A DNA stretch of 45,044 nt from Sporosarcina sp. NCCP-2222 (GCF_023168145.1 NZ_BQYK01000002.1:1-45044); one strand, 5' to 3'; positions 34,488 through 42,270 are shown, numbered from the stretch's first letter. A program made the numbers and translations. The notes: a model not told the origin generated them from the letters alone.

Positions 34488-34637
34488 TAATCGTTTGCCT
34501 TCCTTCTGTAGCGATAACTATGTAAAATCTAAGTAAGGTGAGGTTCACCTCTTCTAGTCTATCATCATTTCTCTCAGCTGTGTGAGCCTCGTTCTATTTT
34601 TTTATTACAGTTACATCGGATTGCGAGGATCTTTTCT

Positions 34638-35789
34638 ATGAATCAACGATGGCTTTCCATGAGCTTTCTAGTCTTCTTTTTCACATGGGGCATCTTTTTA
34701 CCTTATTGGACCGGTTGGCTGACTATTGAAAAAGGATTAAGCGTCCCAGCCGCCAGCGCCATCATGGGGGCCGGCATGATTGCACGCTCCTTTTCGACCT
34801 TTTTCATCTTCCCTTACTTAACAAGAAGGTTGTCATACATACGCGTCATTAAGTGGACCACGGTTATTGCTTTGTTGCTCACCCTGTTATACATACCTGA
34901 TTCGTCATACGTACCGCTGCTCATAATTACCGTACTGTTCAGCGCAGTGTATCCGATGATTTTACCCGCAGTGGAAAGCGGAGCTTCCGTTCTTATGCAG
35001 CATGAACGGATTCATTATGGGAAAAGCCGGTCGTTCGGATCGATCGGCTATACGATTGCCCTCTTAATGGTCGGTGCAGCGACCGCCATATGGAGCGAGC
35101 GCGCCATCTTATTTTTAATGATCGGCGGTCTCATCGCAATGGTTCTTTTCTTTATGCGGACCGGTCCTGCCGTATTGGATGCACAGCCAAAACGAGTCGC
35201 AGTAAGGCAACCAGATGCCGGCCTCGGTGCCCTCTTCAAGACATCCGGCTTTTTGCCCGTTATCATCCTGGCCATTCTGTTGCAAGGCGCCCACGCCTCT
35301 TACTACAATTATGGATTCATCTTTTTGGATGATCTTGGCGTCAACGGCTTTTTTATCGGCATCATCTTGAATATTGCAGTACTTTTTGAAATTCTTTTCT
35401 TTACAAGAGCGGATCGCTTGCTGGAGAACGTTAAGGTATCCAATATGTTCATTCTGGCAGCCATCGGTTCATCTGCGCGTTGGCTGCTCATTTACCTGTT
35501 TCCGACAACAGCCGTATTTATCGGAACTCAAGTGCTCCACTCACTTTCTTTTGGGGTGGCGCATTATGCATTTATCCAGTTTTTATCGAAAAGGCTGCCG
35601 CATACTCAAATTGCCACGGCCCAAGGATTGTACGCAGCCGTCGCCATGAGTCTCAGTACAGCGCTTCTCACTTTCCCGGCAGGCGTGTTGTACGACATGT
35701 CGCCAGGCGCCGCCTTCCTCGGAATGATGGTTTGTTCCGTACCTGCTCTGGCTATAGCATGGGCCAACCGAAAACAGTTGGATCGCTGA
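34638..35789 (+). CDS. MFS transporter (HcaT/YwbF-like, LacY-type)
   Basis: A 383-residue transporter with about twelve helices, of the MFS_1-like group that includes HcaT and YwbF, related to the LacY/nucleoside permeases. The helix pair KSRSFGSIGYTIALLMVGA is typical of this group. Substrate unknown. GAGG lies 9 bases before the ATG. It is transcribed alone and ends at a terminator shared with the hypothetical gene at 35843. Confidence 0.83.
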   Translation: MNQRWLSMSFLVFFFTWGIFLPYWTGWLTIEKGLSVPAASAIMGAGMIARSFSTFFIFPYLTRRLSYIRVIKWTTVIALLLTLLYIPDSSYVPLLIITVLFSAVYPMILPAVESGASVLMQHERIHYGKSRSFGSIGYTIALLMVGAATAIWSERAILFLMIGGLIAMVLFFMRTGPAVLDAQPKRVAVRQPDAGLGALFKTSGFLPVIILAILLQGAHASYYNYGFIFLDDLGVNGFFIGIILNIAVLFEILFFTRADRLLENVKVSNMFILAAIGSSARWLLIYLFPTTAVFIGTQVLHSLSFGVAHYAFIQFLSKRLPHTQIATAQGLYAAVAMSLSTALLTFPAGVLYDMSPGAAFLGMMVCSVPALAIAWANRKQLDR

Positions 35790-35794
35790 CAAAG

Positions 35795-35843
35795 AAAAAG
35801 GACGTTCTCATTGGAATTCGGTTCCAAGAGAGCGCCCTTTTTT
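35795..35843. terminator. bidirectional terminator
   Basis: AAAGGACGTTCTC pairs imperfectly with GAGAGCGCCCTTT; an inner GGAA/TTCC pair closes the loop. T run TTTTTTT follows on the plus strand, AAAAAG precedes it. Confidence 0.8.
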
Positions 35844-36088
35844 TATGTGATGATCAATGCGAGAATAACGAAGAAAGCAAGTCCAAAAACGATAGCCAGC
35901 CAACGCATCCATCTGGACTCTTTCTCCAGCCCCTGTTGTTTGAAGGACACCGCCCGGTAAGCGTTTGTCATGGCAAACAACGCCATCATCGATAAGATGG
36001 CAAAATCAAGATTCAGTTTTATGATAAAAAATAGGGACGTTAAGGCAGCGATGGCAATTCCGATTCCCAATACCCGTTTAGCGTTCAA
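35843..36088 (-). CDS. Small two-helix membrane protein of unknown function
   Basis: An 81-residue protein with two or three membrane segments (VLGIGIAIAALTSLFFI near residues 5-22, FAILSMMALFAM near 28-40, and WLAIVFGLAFFVILALIIT at the C-terminus). I do not recognise it beyond a general DUF-type small membrane protein. Start is TTG at 36088, 7 bases after GGAGGG; the frame extends to 36103 but lies within the ribosome site. It is 50 bases downstream of yidC, with a terminator hairpin directly in front of its ribosome site, so expression may depend on read-through. Confidence 0.7.
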   Translation of the reverse strand: MNAKRVLGIGIAIAALTSLFFIIKLNLDFAILSMMALFAMTNAYRAVSFKQQGLEKESRWMRWLAIVFGLAFFVILALIIT

Positions 36089-36106
36089 TTTCCATCCCTC
36101 CAAAAA

Positions 36107-36128
36107 GGCTGGAGATTGCTCTCCAGCC
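36107..36128 (-). terminator. terminator or attenuator after yidC
   Basis: On the minus strand GGCTGGAGA pairs perfectly with TCTCCAGCC around a GCAA tetraloop and runs into TTTTT. The next bases, GGAGGG, are the ribosome site of the following small gene. Confidence 0.9.
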
Positions 36129-36138
36129 CAGTTTCAAC

Positions 36139-36927
36139 TTATTTCTTTTCTTCTACTGCAGCACCTGGCGTGACTTCTTTGTAATAGAACTTGCGGCCCA
36201 AGTAAGTTTGGAACACAAGCAAAAGTCCACCGATTGTCCAGTAAAGCGGCAATGCTGCCATTGCTTTGAATGAAATGAACATAATCATGATTGGTGACAT
36301 GTAAATGAACAATTTCATTTGTTGTTTCTGCTGCTCTGGCATTGTCCAGAGAGATACGCGTGCCTGTACGAAATAAACGGCACCTGCGATAAACATCATG
36401 ATCAAATCGGGTTGACCGAGCTGGAACCAGAGGAACTGGTGATCCTTTACTTCTGGCGGAGCGTAAAGGATGGCAAAATACAAGCCCATGATAATTGGCA
36501 TCTGGATGATCAGCGGCAGGCAGCCCATATTTAATGGATTGACGCCATGCTTCGAGTAAAGACCCATCATCTCTTGCTGCAGTTTCATCTGCTCGTCCTT
36601 GTCCTGCTTTTCACGAGCTACTTTTAGGCGCTTTTGAATATCTTCCATTTCCGGACGAAGCGCATCCATCTTCACTTTCATCTCCTGCTGGGACTTATAG
36701 TTTCTAAGCATCAGCGGCATAAGGATCAGACGGACACCAACCGTTATGAGCACGATGGCAAGGCCATAGCTGCCATTGAATGTTTCTCCTAAGTAATGCA
36801 GGAGCCACTCCATCGGTTTAACAAAAATATTATAAAACGTGCCTTCCTGTTTTTGTACCCCGGCACAGCCACTCAGAAAAACGGCGGCTGTCGTTAATAT
36901 TGTGAATAGACCAATTCTTTTTTTCAA
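36139..36927 (-). CDS. yidC: Membrane protein insertase YidC/OxaA (lipoprotein form)
   Basis: A 262-residue lipoprotein with signal peptide and lipobox LSGC, followed by about five membrane helices. The YidC core is clear: GLAIVLITVGVRLILMPLML with the key Arg of the hydrophilic groove, KHGVNPLNMGCLPLIIQMPI, and the C-terminal WTIGGLLLVFQTYLGRKFYY. It inserts proteins into the cytoplasmic membrane with or without SecYEG. Start is TTG at 36927, 6 bases after AAGGTG; GTG 36942 lies earlier. I see no MifM-like leader ORF upstream, which controls YidC2 in B. subtilis. Confidence 0.94.
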   Translation of the reverse strand: MKKRIGLFTILTTAAVFLSGCAGVQKQEGTFYNIFVKPMEWLLHYLGETFNGSYGLAIVLITVGVRLILMPLMLRNYKSQQEMKVKMDALRPEMEDIQKRLKVAREKQDKDEQMKLQQEMMGLYSKHGVNPLNMGCLPLIIQMPIIMGLYFAILYAPPEVKDHQFLWFQLGQPDLIMMFIAGAVYFVQARVSLWTMPEQQKQQMKLFIYMSPIMIMFISFKAMAALPLYWTIGGLLLVFQTYLGRKFYYKEVTPGAAVEEKK

Positions 36928-36960
36928 TAGATTCACCTTCACTAATTTAAGCTACAGAAA

Positions 36961-36990
36961 ATTATACAGGAAAACCGCCCTCAATACCAA
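36961..36990 (-). promoter_or_regulatory. promoter of yidC
   Basis: On the minus strand TTGGTA (36985-36990) and TATAAT (36961-36966), spacing 18, about 30 bases before the yidC start. Confidence 0.6.
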
Positions 36991-37073
36991 TGAATCTTCC
37001 CTGCCGTTTCGGAAATCATGGTTCCTTATCTTGTGCATTCCCTCTCTGGCAAGGTTTATCTCGTCCGTATCCA

Positions 37074-37106
37074 AAAAAAATACGCCCCCTTTTACGGGAA
37101 GCGTAC
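37074..37106 (-). terminator. terminator of the YtxH-like gene
   Basis: On the minus strand TACGCTTCCC pairs with GGGGGCGTA, followed by TTTTTTTT. Confidence 0.85.
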
Positions 37107-37110
37107 TTTG

Positions 37111-37506
37111 TTATTCATCCTTTTTTGTATCAGACGAATTGGTATCGTCTTGATTATCTGTTTTTGAATCCGTGTCAGTCAAATTGGCTGTCTGCTTTTT
37201 CCGGTAGAGGCCATCCTCTTCGGATTCTTTAGATTTATCTTCTACTTCTTGGTTATAGTAATGGACACTCGTCTGCGAGCCCTCACTCACCATTTTATTA
37301 TCCTGCAAATCATACGGATCCGAATGGCCAGGTTTTGTCACATCGGACCGGTTCAATTTTTGGGTATTAATAAACGACTCCACTTTCGTCTTCATATTAT
37401 TAAAGGCGACTTGGGCTTTATCCCGATTTTCTTTTTTACTGAAATACGCATATGCACCTGCTGCGATAGTCGCTAGCAATAAACCATTTCCACGTTTTCG
37501 TGCCAT
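37111..37506 (-). CDS. YtxH-like small general-stress protein
   Basis: A 131-residue protein with a short hydrophobic N-terminus (GLLLATIAAGAYAYF, about residues 8-22), a basic helical part (SKKENRDKAQVAFNNMKTKVESF) and a very polar, acidic, disordered tail (about 90-131, rich in Asp, Thr and Ser). This plan resembles the YtxH family, some of whose members are sigma-B-dependent in B. subtilis. A sigma-B promoter (37550-37575) is in front. GAGGAGTG lies 6 bases before the ATG at 37506. The role is unknown. Confidence 0.72.
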   Translation of the reverse strand: MARKRGNGLLLATIAAGAYAYFSKKENRDKAQVAFNNMKTKVESFINTQKLNRSDVTKPGHSDPYDLQDNKMVSEGSQTSVHYYNQEVEDKSKESEEDGLYRKKQTANLTDTDSKTDNQDDTNSSDTKKDE

Positions 37507-37549
37507 GCCGATCACTCCTCATCTTTAATCGTTATACTATAGAATTAGT

Positions 37550-37575
37550 ATACCCTATTCCAAGCATTTAAAAAC
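37550..37575 (-). promoter_or_regulatory. candidate sigma-B promoter of the YtxH-like gene
   Basis: On the minus strand GTTTTT (37570-37575) and GGGTAT (37550-37555) are exactly 14 bases apart. The -10 box is perfect; the -35 box matches four of six bases. The -35 box directly abuts the stop codon of the ElaA-like gene. Overlapping TATACT/TATAGT boxes downstream could form a sigma-A promoter too. Confidence 0.72.
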
Positions 37576-38031
37576 TTATGAGTCTTCTCCGGCTGTCCAG
37601 ACCATATCGACATGCGGAATGCCATCTTCATCGTAAGGCTCCGATATGGCTGTAAATCCGTGGCCTTCGTAGAAGTCTTTCAAATGAAATTGCGCTTGCA
37701 GCCGGATTTGCTCAGGCTCCCATTCCGATACAGACCGTACCAGGGCTTTTTTCATTAATTCGTGTCCGAGTCCTGTTCCCCGCCGATCCGACCGGACGAT
37801 GACTCTCCCGATGGCAGGCACCTCATACTTTACGCCCGGCGGGAGCAAGCGTGCGTAGGCGGCAATGCCGAGAGAATCCCTACCAATAATATGGATCGCC
37901 TCGTCATCCAGTCCATCGAGCTCCGGATATGCGCAGCATTGTTCAACGACAAACACATCCACTCGAAGTCGCAGTATATCGTAAACTTCCCTTCCATCCA
38001 TCTGGCCAAGTATTTGGCAGTTCCACTCCAT
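37576..38031 (-). CDS. GNAT acetyltransferase, ElaA type
   Basis: A 151-residue protein of the ElaA branch of the GNAT family, with the acetyl-CoA-binding motif RRGTGLGHELMKKAL (about residues 82-97). The substrate is not known. I prefer the ATG at 38031 (MEWNCQIL) because a purine-rich GGAAGAGTGAGG precedes it and the length then fits the family; the ATG at 38055 has no ribosome site. Divergent from the next GNAT gene. Confidence 0.85.
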   Translation of the reverse strand: MEWNCQILGQMDGREVYDILRLRVDVFVVEQCCAYPELDGLDDEAIHIIGRDSLGIAAYARLLPPGVKYEVPAIGRVIVRSDRRGTGLGHELMKKALVRSVSEWEPEQIRLQAQFHLKDFYEGHGFTAISEPYDEDGIPHVDMVWTAGEDS

Positions 38032-38153
38032 ATCCTCACTCTTCCTTCCTATCATGACTAATAAGAAATATTTATTTCATTATGATTACAAGCATAGTTT
38101 CTGAATCTATTATTTGTTATGATAGCAGAAAGGATTGCTGAGGTGACAGTGAC

Positions 38154-38648
38154 ATGATTCGACCGATGAAGGCCGAAGATATCGGCCATGTACAGCAAAT
38201 AGCACGCATTACATGGAATGAAACGTATCAAGGGATCATTCCGGAAGACATTCAAATGAACTTCCTTTCCCGCACCTATTCTCATGCCATGTTGCAAAAA
38301 CGCATGGAAAAGACTTGTGTCCTTATTGCCGAATGCGAAGGTGTACCAATCGGATTCCTCAATTATACGAAAGAGGATGAAGATGGTGATTCTGAATTAA
38401 CAGCGATGTACATACTTCCTGATTACCAGCAAACAGGTTATGGCAAACAACTGATGGAGTATGCCCTCCATTCACTGCGCACGGCAAAGCAGCTGTTTGT
38501 TTACGTCGACGGCCGTAACGAAACGGCCCGGGCTTTCTATGAGAAACAAGGCTTTGAACTGCTCGATGAATTTGATGAGTATTTCGAAGGTTTCCCAGTC
38601 GTAACCGCCCAATATGTTTACTATATACATGAGCCGATTCTTGTATAA
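38154..38648 (+). CDS. GNAT acetyltransferase
   Basis: A 164-residue N-acetyltransferase: MIRPMKAEDIGHVQQIAR at the start, acetyl-CoA motif LPDYQQTGYGKQLMEYAL (about 92-109) and the C-terminal RNETARAFYEKQGFE. Substrate unknown. GAGGTG lies 8 bases before the ATG. Single-gene unit ended by a strong terminator. Confidence 0.88.
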   Translation: MIRPMKAEDIGHVQQIARITWNETYQGIIPEDIQMNFLSRTYSHAMLQKRMEKTCVLIAECEGVPIGFLNYTKEDEDGDSELTAMYILPDYQQTGYGKQLMEYALHSLRTAKQLFVYVDGRNETARAFYEKQGFELLDEFDEYFEGFPVVTAQYVYYIHEPILV

Positions 38649-38658
38649 TCGGATTCTG

Positions 38659-38688
38659 CGCCTCTCCTTTCCGGGAGAGGCGTTTTTA
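38659..38688 (+). terminator. terminator of the GNAT gene
   Basis: CGCCTCTC pairs with GAGAGGCG and runs into TTTTTATT. Confidence 0.9.
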
Positions 38689-38701
38689 TTGTCATAAGTC
38701 C

Positions 38702-38735
38702 AAAAAACGCTTTCCCCCTTTTTGGAGGAAAGCGT
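38702..38735 (-). terminator. terminator of the DUF4064 gene
   Basis: On the minus strand ACGCTTTCC pairs with GGAAAGCGT around a 10-base loop and runs into TTTTTTG. Confidence 0.85.
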
Positions 38736-38739
38736 CGTC

Positions 38740-39216
38740 TTATATTGGCCGCATTGTATCGGAGTTTTCGTTGTACGTCGAATCCAAAATTGGCTCATCT
38801 TGAAGCGGCGGCTTCTTTGTGAAGCAAAGGATGCCGGCCACATAGAGTAAGATCGACGCAAGTGAAACGACACCGCCTAAAACGCCGGCGATAATGAACA
38901 TAATTCCAGCCAATTTTGCGTTTTTGTTGTTCCAAATATTGACGATCCCGATAATATTCAGCACGAGACTGATCAGTAAAGCGATGATAATCAGCCAGAT
39001 AACACCTCCGAGAATATCGAAAACATTGAAGAACATTTCCACGTCTTGTTCTGTAAAGGTCGGATCACTGAGAAGCTCCATTCTCATTTCACTTCTGAAC
39101 GTCGGATCGCTCGTAATTAATTTTAGGATGCCAACGCCGAAGAATGACGCTACAGTCCCAATGGCTGTCAGGACAACCGCAATAATAGATAATACCTTTT
39201 CCGCTGTGCGATTCAT
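38740..39216 (-). CDS. DUF4064-family membrane protein
   Basis: A 158-residue membrane protein with an N-terminal helix (about 8-33), a polar extracellular loop with repeated SDPTF segments, and two further helices around IWLIIIALLISLVLNIIGIVNIW and GIMFIIAGVLGGVVSLASILLYVAGIL, then an acidic cytoplasmic tail. This matches the DUF4064 family, of unknown function. The ATG is preceded by a GAAGGAAG-type site. Its promoter is not clear: a TATAAT is present about 40 bases upstream but lacks a matching -35. Confidence 0.8.
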   Translation of the reverse strand: MNRTAEKVLSIIAVVLTAIGTVASFFGVGILKLITSDPTFRSEMRMELLSDPTFTEQDVEMFFNVFDILGGVIWLIIIALLISLVLNIIGIVNIWNNKNAKLAGIMFIIAGVLGGVVSLASILLYVAGILCFTKKPPLQDEPILDSTYNENSDTMRPI

Positions 39217-39306
39217 GATTCCACTTCCTTCTTATAAAGTTTATGCACACCAATTATACGTCATCCAACGCTGGAAGTTTCGCTTTTTTTATTTTTAGGG
39301 TAGAAC

Positions 39307-39332
39307 GTTTCATATTTTTAGAGAAAGGGTAT
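39307..39332 (+). promoter_or_regulatory. candidate sigma-B promoter of the 35-residue membrane peptide
   Basis: GTTTCA (39307-39312) and GGGTAT (39327-39332) are exactly 14 bases apart: -10 perfect, -35 five of six. The expected start point lies about 40 bases upstream of the small gene's ATG. Confidence 0.82.
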
Positions 39333-39382
39333 AAAACAACTAGTAGAAAAATCACCTTTTGAAGCGAAAGGAGAGCATGGAA

Positions 39383-39490
39383 ATGGGTAAAAACATACCA
39401 TTCACTCAGACGGACATGCTTTATACCGTCGCAGGGGCATCCATCTTGACGAGTATTGTGTACGTCGTCACACTGGCTTGGGGATTATGA
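39383..39490 (+). CDS. Small membrane protein, 35 residues, probable sigma-B target
   Basis: A short gene read directly: MGKNIPFTQTDMLYTVAGAS then ILTSIVYVVTLAWGL and stop. It has one predicted membrane helix (about residues 14-33) after a polar N-terminus. AAAGGAG lies 9 bases before the ATG at 39383; an in-frame ATG two codons earlier is only 3 bases from that site. A sigma-B-type promoter is upstream and a strong terminator downstream, so it looks like a genuine monocistronic stress gene. I do not recognise the family. Confidence 0.75.
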   Translation: MGKNIPFTQTDMLYTVAGASILTSIVYVVTLAWGL

Positions 39491-39519
39491 TGCAGTCACT
39501 TTTGGCATATCGGACATAG

Positions 39520-39557
39520 AAAAAGGCGATTCCGTTATAAAGGAACCGCCTTTTTTT
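39520..39557. terminator. bidirectional terminator
   Basis: AAAGGCGATTCC pairs with GGAACCGCCTTT (one mismatch), loop GTTATAAA, followed by TTTT on plus and TTTT on minus. Serves the small membrane gene and the convergent GNAT gene. Confidence 0.88.
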
Positions 39558-39559
39558 GA

Positions 39560-39841
39560 TTATGCTTTTACATCATCGTATTCTTTATACCTTTCAAAGG
39601 CAGTGACGACATAGGAGCAGACCGCTTCCATCCGGTACTCATGTTCACGTGCATATTCCGCGGCACGATCAAGCAGTTTTTTCGCTACGCCTTGCCCACG
39701 CAACTCCTGGGAAACAAATGTATGATCCATTACCATGACATCTCCGAGCATGGTCCATGTTATTTCCGCCTGCATCTTACCATCTTTCTTCAGTTGAAAA
39801 GCAAATGCATCTCCGCCTAATTCCGCGAGTTCAAAACTCAT
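39560..39841 (-). CDS. Short GNAT-fold acetyltransferase (YjdJ/COG2388 type)
   Basis: A 93-residue single-domain GNAT protein of the short 'Gtn' type: VMDHTFVSQELRGQGVAKKLLDRAAEYA carries the acetyl-CoA-binding motif, and CSYVVTAFERYKEY is the conserved C-terminus. Substrate unknown. The ATG at 39841 (MSFELAEL) has AGGAG 7 bases upstream; the preceding ATG is also possible (4 bases). A sigma-A promoter lies at 39861-39890. Confidence 0.87.
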   Translation of the reverse strand: MSFELAELGGDAFAFQLKKDGKMQAEITWTMLGDVMVMDHTFVSQELRGQGVAKKLLDRAAEYAREHEYRMEAVCSYVVTAFERYKEYDDVKA

Positions 39842-39860
39842 CATACCACTCCTTTTCACT

Positions 39861-39890
39861 AGTGTACTGATGGAAAGAAAACGTTGTCAA
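39861..39890 (-). promoter_or_regulatory. promoter of the short GNAT gene
   Basis: On the minus strand a perfect TTGACA (39885-39890) and TACACT (39861-39866), spacing 18. Confidence 0.75.
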
Positions 39891-39908
39891 ACAATTATTA
39901 CTACAATT

Positions 39909-40793
39909 TTATTGGAACCATGATTTAATTGAATCAAATAAATCAGTGAAGAATTGCTTCACTTTATCCCAAAAACCGGGATCGATGTCACCCAGTTTTT
40001 CTTTGATCGTTGCGGCCATATCATTCAACTGCTCAGATAATTTATTGAAATCGATATCCAAATTTCGAATTCGGTCCATCAGATCAATGAGCAGCTGACG
40101 GTCCGCGTCGCTCAATTCAATGTTCAACTTTTTCAATTGCTCATTGACGATCTTTTCAACCTCTTCTTTGGTAGCCGGTTTGTTTTCGGCAATTTGCTTT
40201 TTAATTTCCGTCAACAATTCCGCGACTTTATCCTCATCGATGCCATTACCTGAAAACTTTGTTGCCAGGCTCAGTTCATCATTCGCAACGTCCGTCCGTT
40301 CCGTATCCAGTTTTTCTCCTGATACCTCATACGCTTTATAAATCCCGACAAGCGCCGAATGGCCGGTTACCGCTTTTGGTGCCGCCACTTCTACGACCGC
40401 ATCCTCGATGCCCGCAGTCAGCATGGCCGTTGCATACATATCAGACGTCACTTGCGTAATATTACCTGGCGTGACAATGGAAATCTGCAACCCTTTCCCT
40501 GCATCTTTCCGGGTAATTTTAGCCGAGGAATACATACGCGCCTTCGGATCGCCGTCTTTAATATATTTCACCAGATCGGAACCATCGACGAGGATTTCTT
40601 CGACTTCTGCCTCTTCGTCAACCTTCAGGCTCTTCTTGACGCTTTCTTTTTCAGCGTCGGACAGGTTGGCGCCATAAACGACGACCGGAACCCCTAATTT
40701 TTCATCCACCACTTTTTCAGCCTGTACGGAAGATGTAAAGAACATTCCGCAAAATAGTAAACTTGCCGCCATGATCGCTGTTAATCGTTTCAT
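39909..40793 (-). CDS. DUF1002 secreted protein (YpuA-like)
   Basis: A 294-residue exported protein. The signal peptide ends near VQA before EKVVDEKLG. The conserved block VVVYGANLSDAEKESVKKSL and the IVTPGNITQVTSDMYATAMLTAGIEDA segment identify DUF1002, known in B. subtilis as YpuA. The C-terminal 100 residues are helical and charged, ending in an amphipathic FFTDLFDSIKSWFQ. Function unknown. GGAGGGG precedes the ATG. It follows cvfB by 57 bases. Confidence 0.88.
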   Translation of the reverse strand: MKRLTAIMAASLLFCGMFFTSSVQAEKVVDEKLGVPVVVYGANLSDAEKESVKKSLKVDEEAEVEEILVDGSDLVKYIKDGDPKARMYSSAKITRKDAGKGLQISIVTPGNITQVTSDMYATAMLTAGIEDAVVEVAAPKAVTGHSALVGIYKAYEVSGEKLDTERTDVANDELSLATKFSGNGIDEDKVAELLTEIKKQIAENKPATKEEVEKIVNEQLKKLNIELSDADRQLLIDLMDRIRNLDIDFNKLSEQLNDMAATIKEKLGDIDPGFWDKVKQFFTDLFDSIKSWFQ

Positions 40794-40850
40794 AGACCAG
40801 TGCCCCTCCTTATCTATCGATTAGTACGATATGGATATAAAAAAGTTCCC

Positions 40851-41708
40851 TTACTTCAAATGGGTCCATCCATCTTCTTGGCTGACCCGCCGTTCTTTCA
40901 TTAATTTCCCGAGTGCCCGTTTAAAAGCGGCTTTGCTCATGCCGAACATTTCTTGGATTTCTTCTGGGGTTGATTTATCCCCGAACGGCATTTTCCCGCC
41001 GACCTCGTTTAGATAATCCAAGATGGCCTGTCCGTCATCGCCTAGCCGGTCTTGTTTACGCGGCAATAACGAGCCGTTCAATGTGCCGTCATCCCGGACG
41101 CCAATAATGCGGACATCCACTTCTTCACCGAGACGCGGCTCGTGTTCCCGCTCCGTCTGATGGATGAAAATCCGGTAAAGCTCCGGTTGGCTTAAGAGGA
41201 ACGATCCGACAGGCAGCAAGCGGTATGCCCTCGCCTTCAGGTTTTGATTGCGAAGCGATTCCGGCGCATCGGCAATCAATTCCTGGACCCGTTCTTCCGT
41301 TGCCAGTCTGCCAAAAATGGTGCCGCCTAGATCCGTGCGCAGTGTCATGAATAATTCGTCATTCACTTGTGGCCAAAGCGATTTAAGCCGTGGCAGATCT
41401 GCCCGGTTAATAAGCACTTCAAAGGAAGAGCCGATATCGACATATGCGCCTTCATTCGCGTCCAAACGGATGACACGGGCCCAGCCGAACGTGTCGCACG
41501 TCATGTTCGGTATACTTGCCGTCGCCGCCAGCTCTCCGCGCCGATTTTTATACAGAAAGACATCAATCTGATCGCCTGGCTCAATAGGCGCCTCCACTTC
41601 GGATGCGTTCAGCATGATCTCTGTATCTTTCCCGTCCAGCACCCAGCGGGACCCTTCGCTCCGCAGCACTGTTAGCGCAGTAATATAACCTGATTGTAAT
41701 TGTTCCAA
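40851..41708 (-). CDS. cvfB: CvfB, S1-domain RNA-binding protein
   Basis: A 285-residue protein with S1-type domains (SGYITALTVLRSEG..., WARVIRLDANEGAYVDIGS..., VDVRIIGVRDDGTLNGSL) and a C-terminal winged helix (FGMSKAAFKRALGKLMKERRV). CvfB (B. subtilis YitL) affects virulence gene expression in Staphylococcus by binding RNA. Start is TTG 41708; the GGAAGG site is about 11 bases upstream, wide but the only good one. It lies 18 bases after mntR, so the two may be co-transcribed. Confidence 0.88.
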   Translation of the reverse strand: MEQLQSGYITALTVLRSEGSRWVLDGKDTEIMLNASEVEAPIEPGDQIDVFLYKNRRGELAATASIPNMTCDTFGWARVIRLDANEGAYVDIGSSFEVLINRADLPRLKSLWPQVNDELFMTLRTDLGGTIFGRLATEERVQELIADAPESLRNQNLKARAYRLLPVGSFLLSQPELYRIFIHQTEREHEPRLGEEVDVRIIGVRDDGTLNGSLLPRKQDRLGDDGQAILDYLNEVGGKMPFGDKSTPEEIQEMFGMSKAAFKRALGKLMKERRVSQEDGWTHLK

Positions 41709-41726
41709 ATGTATCCGTTCCTTCCG

Positions 41727-42137
41727 TCAAGTGGATTGCTTCTCTTTCATTTTGCGGACAAACTCTTCATCTTCCTCCATCGCCTCGACCAGATCTGTAA
41801 TTCGATCCATCGCATTCCAGCTCAGATGATGTTCAATCCCTTCCACATCTCTGTAGATATTCTCTTCATCAACACCGATGAGCCTCAGAAACTGTTCCAG
41901 CAATTCGTGGCGGTGAACCAGTTTCTTGCCGAACTTCATTCCTTTCTCTGTTAGCTCCAGCCCTCTGTATCGCTCATATACAAGATACCCTTCCCGGTCC
42001 AGGCGCTGTGCCATTTTAGTTACAGACGAAGGAAGTACGGCCAGTGCTTCGGCGACATCTGAAACACGCGCTTCTCCTCGTGCTTCATATTGCAAATAAA
42101 TCTGCTCGATATAATCTTCCATACTAGGTGTTGCCAC
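41727..42137 (-). CDS. mntR: MntR, manganese-dependent transcriptional repressor
   Basis: A 136-residue DtxR-family regulator that represses manganese uptake genes when manganese is plentiful. The N-terminal winged helix includes [19 protein letters not shown]. All metal ligands of B. subtilis MntR are kept at the same positions: Asp8, Glu11, His77, Glu99, Glu102 and His103. Start is GTG at 42137 with GGGGGTG 5 bases upstream. No manganese transporter gene lies nearby in this window, so it acts elsewhere. Confidence 0.95.
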   Translation of the reverse strand: MATPSMEDYIEQIYLQYEARGEARVSDVAEALAVLPSSVTKMAQRLDREGYLVYERYRGLELTEKGMKFGKKLVHRHELLEQFLRLIGVDEENIYRDVEGIEHHLSWNAMDRITDLVEAMEEDEEFVRKMKEKQST

Positions 42138-42211
42138 TCTGTCACCCCCTATGCTATGTACCTTTCCCTTCCTGCCGATGATTGAACCGCCGCTGACGAC
42201 TTTGTCGCCCT

Positions 42212-42237
42212 GTTTACATTTTCGTCTATCGGGGTAA
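42212..42237 (+). promoter_or_regulatory. candidate sigma-B promoter of the 51-residue hydrophobic protein
   Basis: GTTTAC (42212-42217) and GGGTAA (42232-42237) are exactly 14 bases apart, close to the sigma-B consensus. The gene starts 34 bases after the -10 box. Confidence 0.85.
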
Positions 42238-42270
42238 ATTCAAAATACCAACTCAAAGGAGTGAAAAATT

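Noticed and set aside
33714..34536. Long plus-strand ORFs opposite the M15 gene
   Set aside because: They are antisense shadows of its repetitive Glu/Pro/Lys linker (Ser/Gly or Phe/Arg-rich translations).
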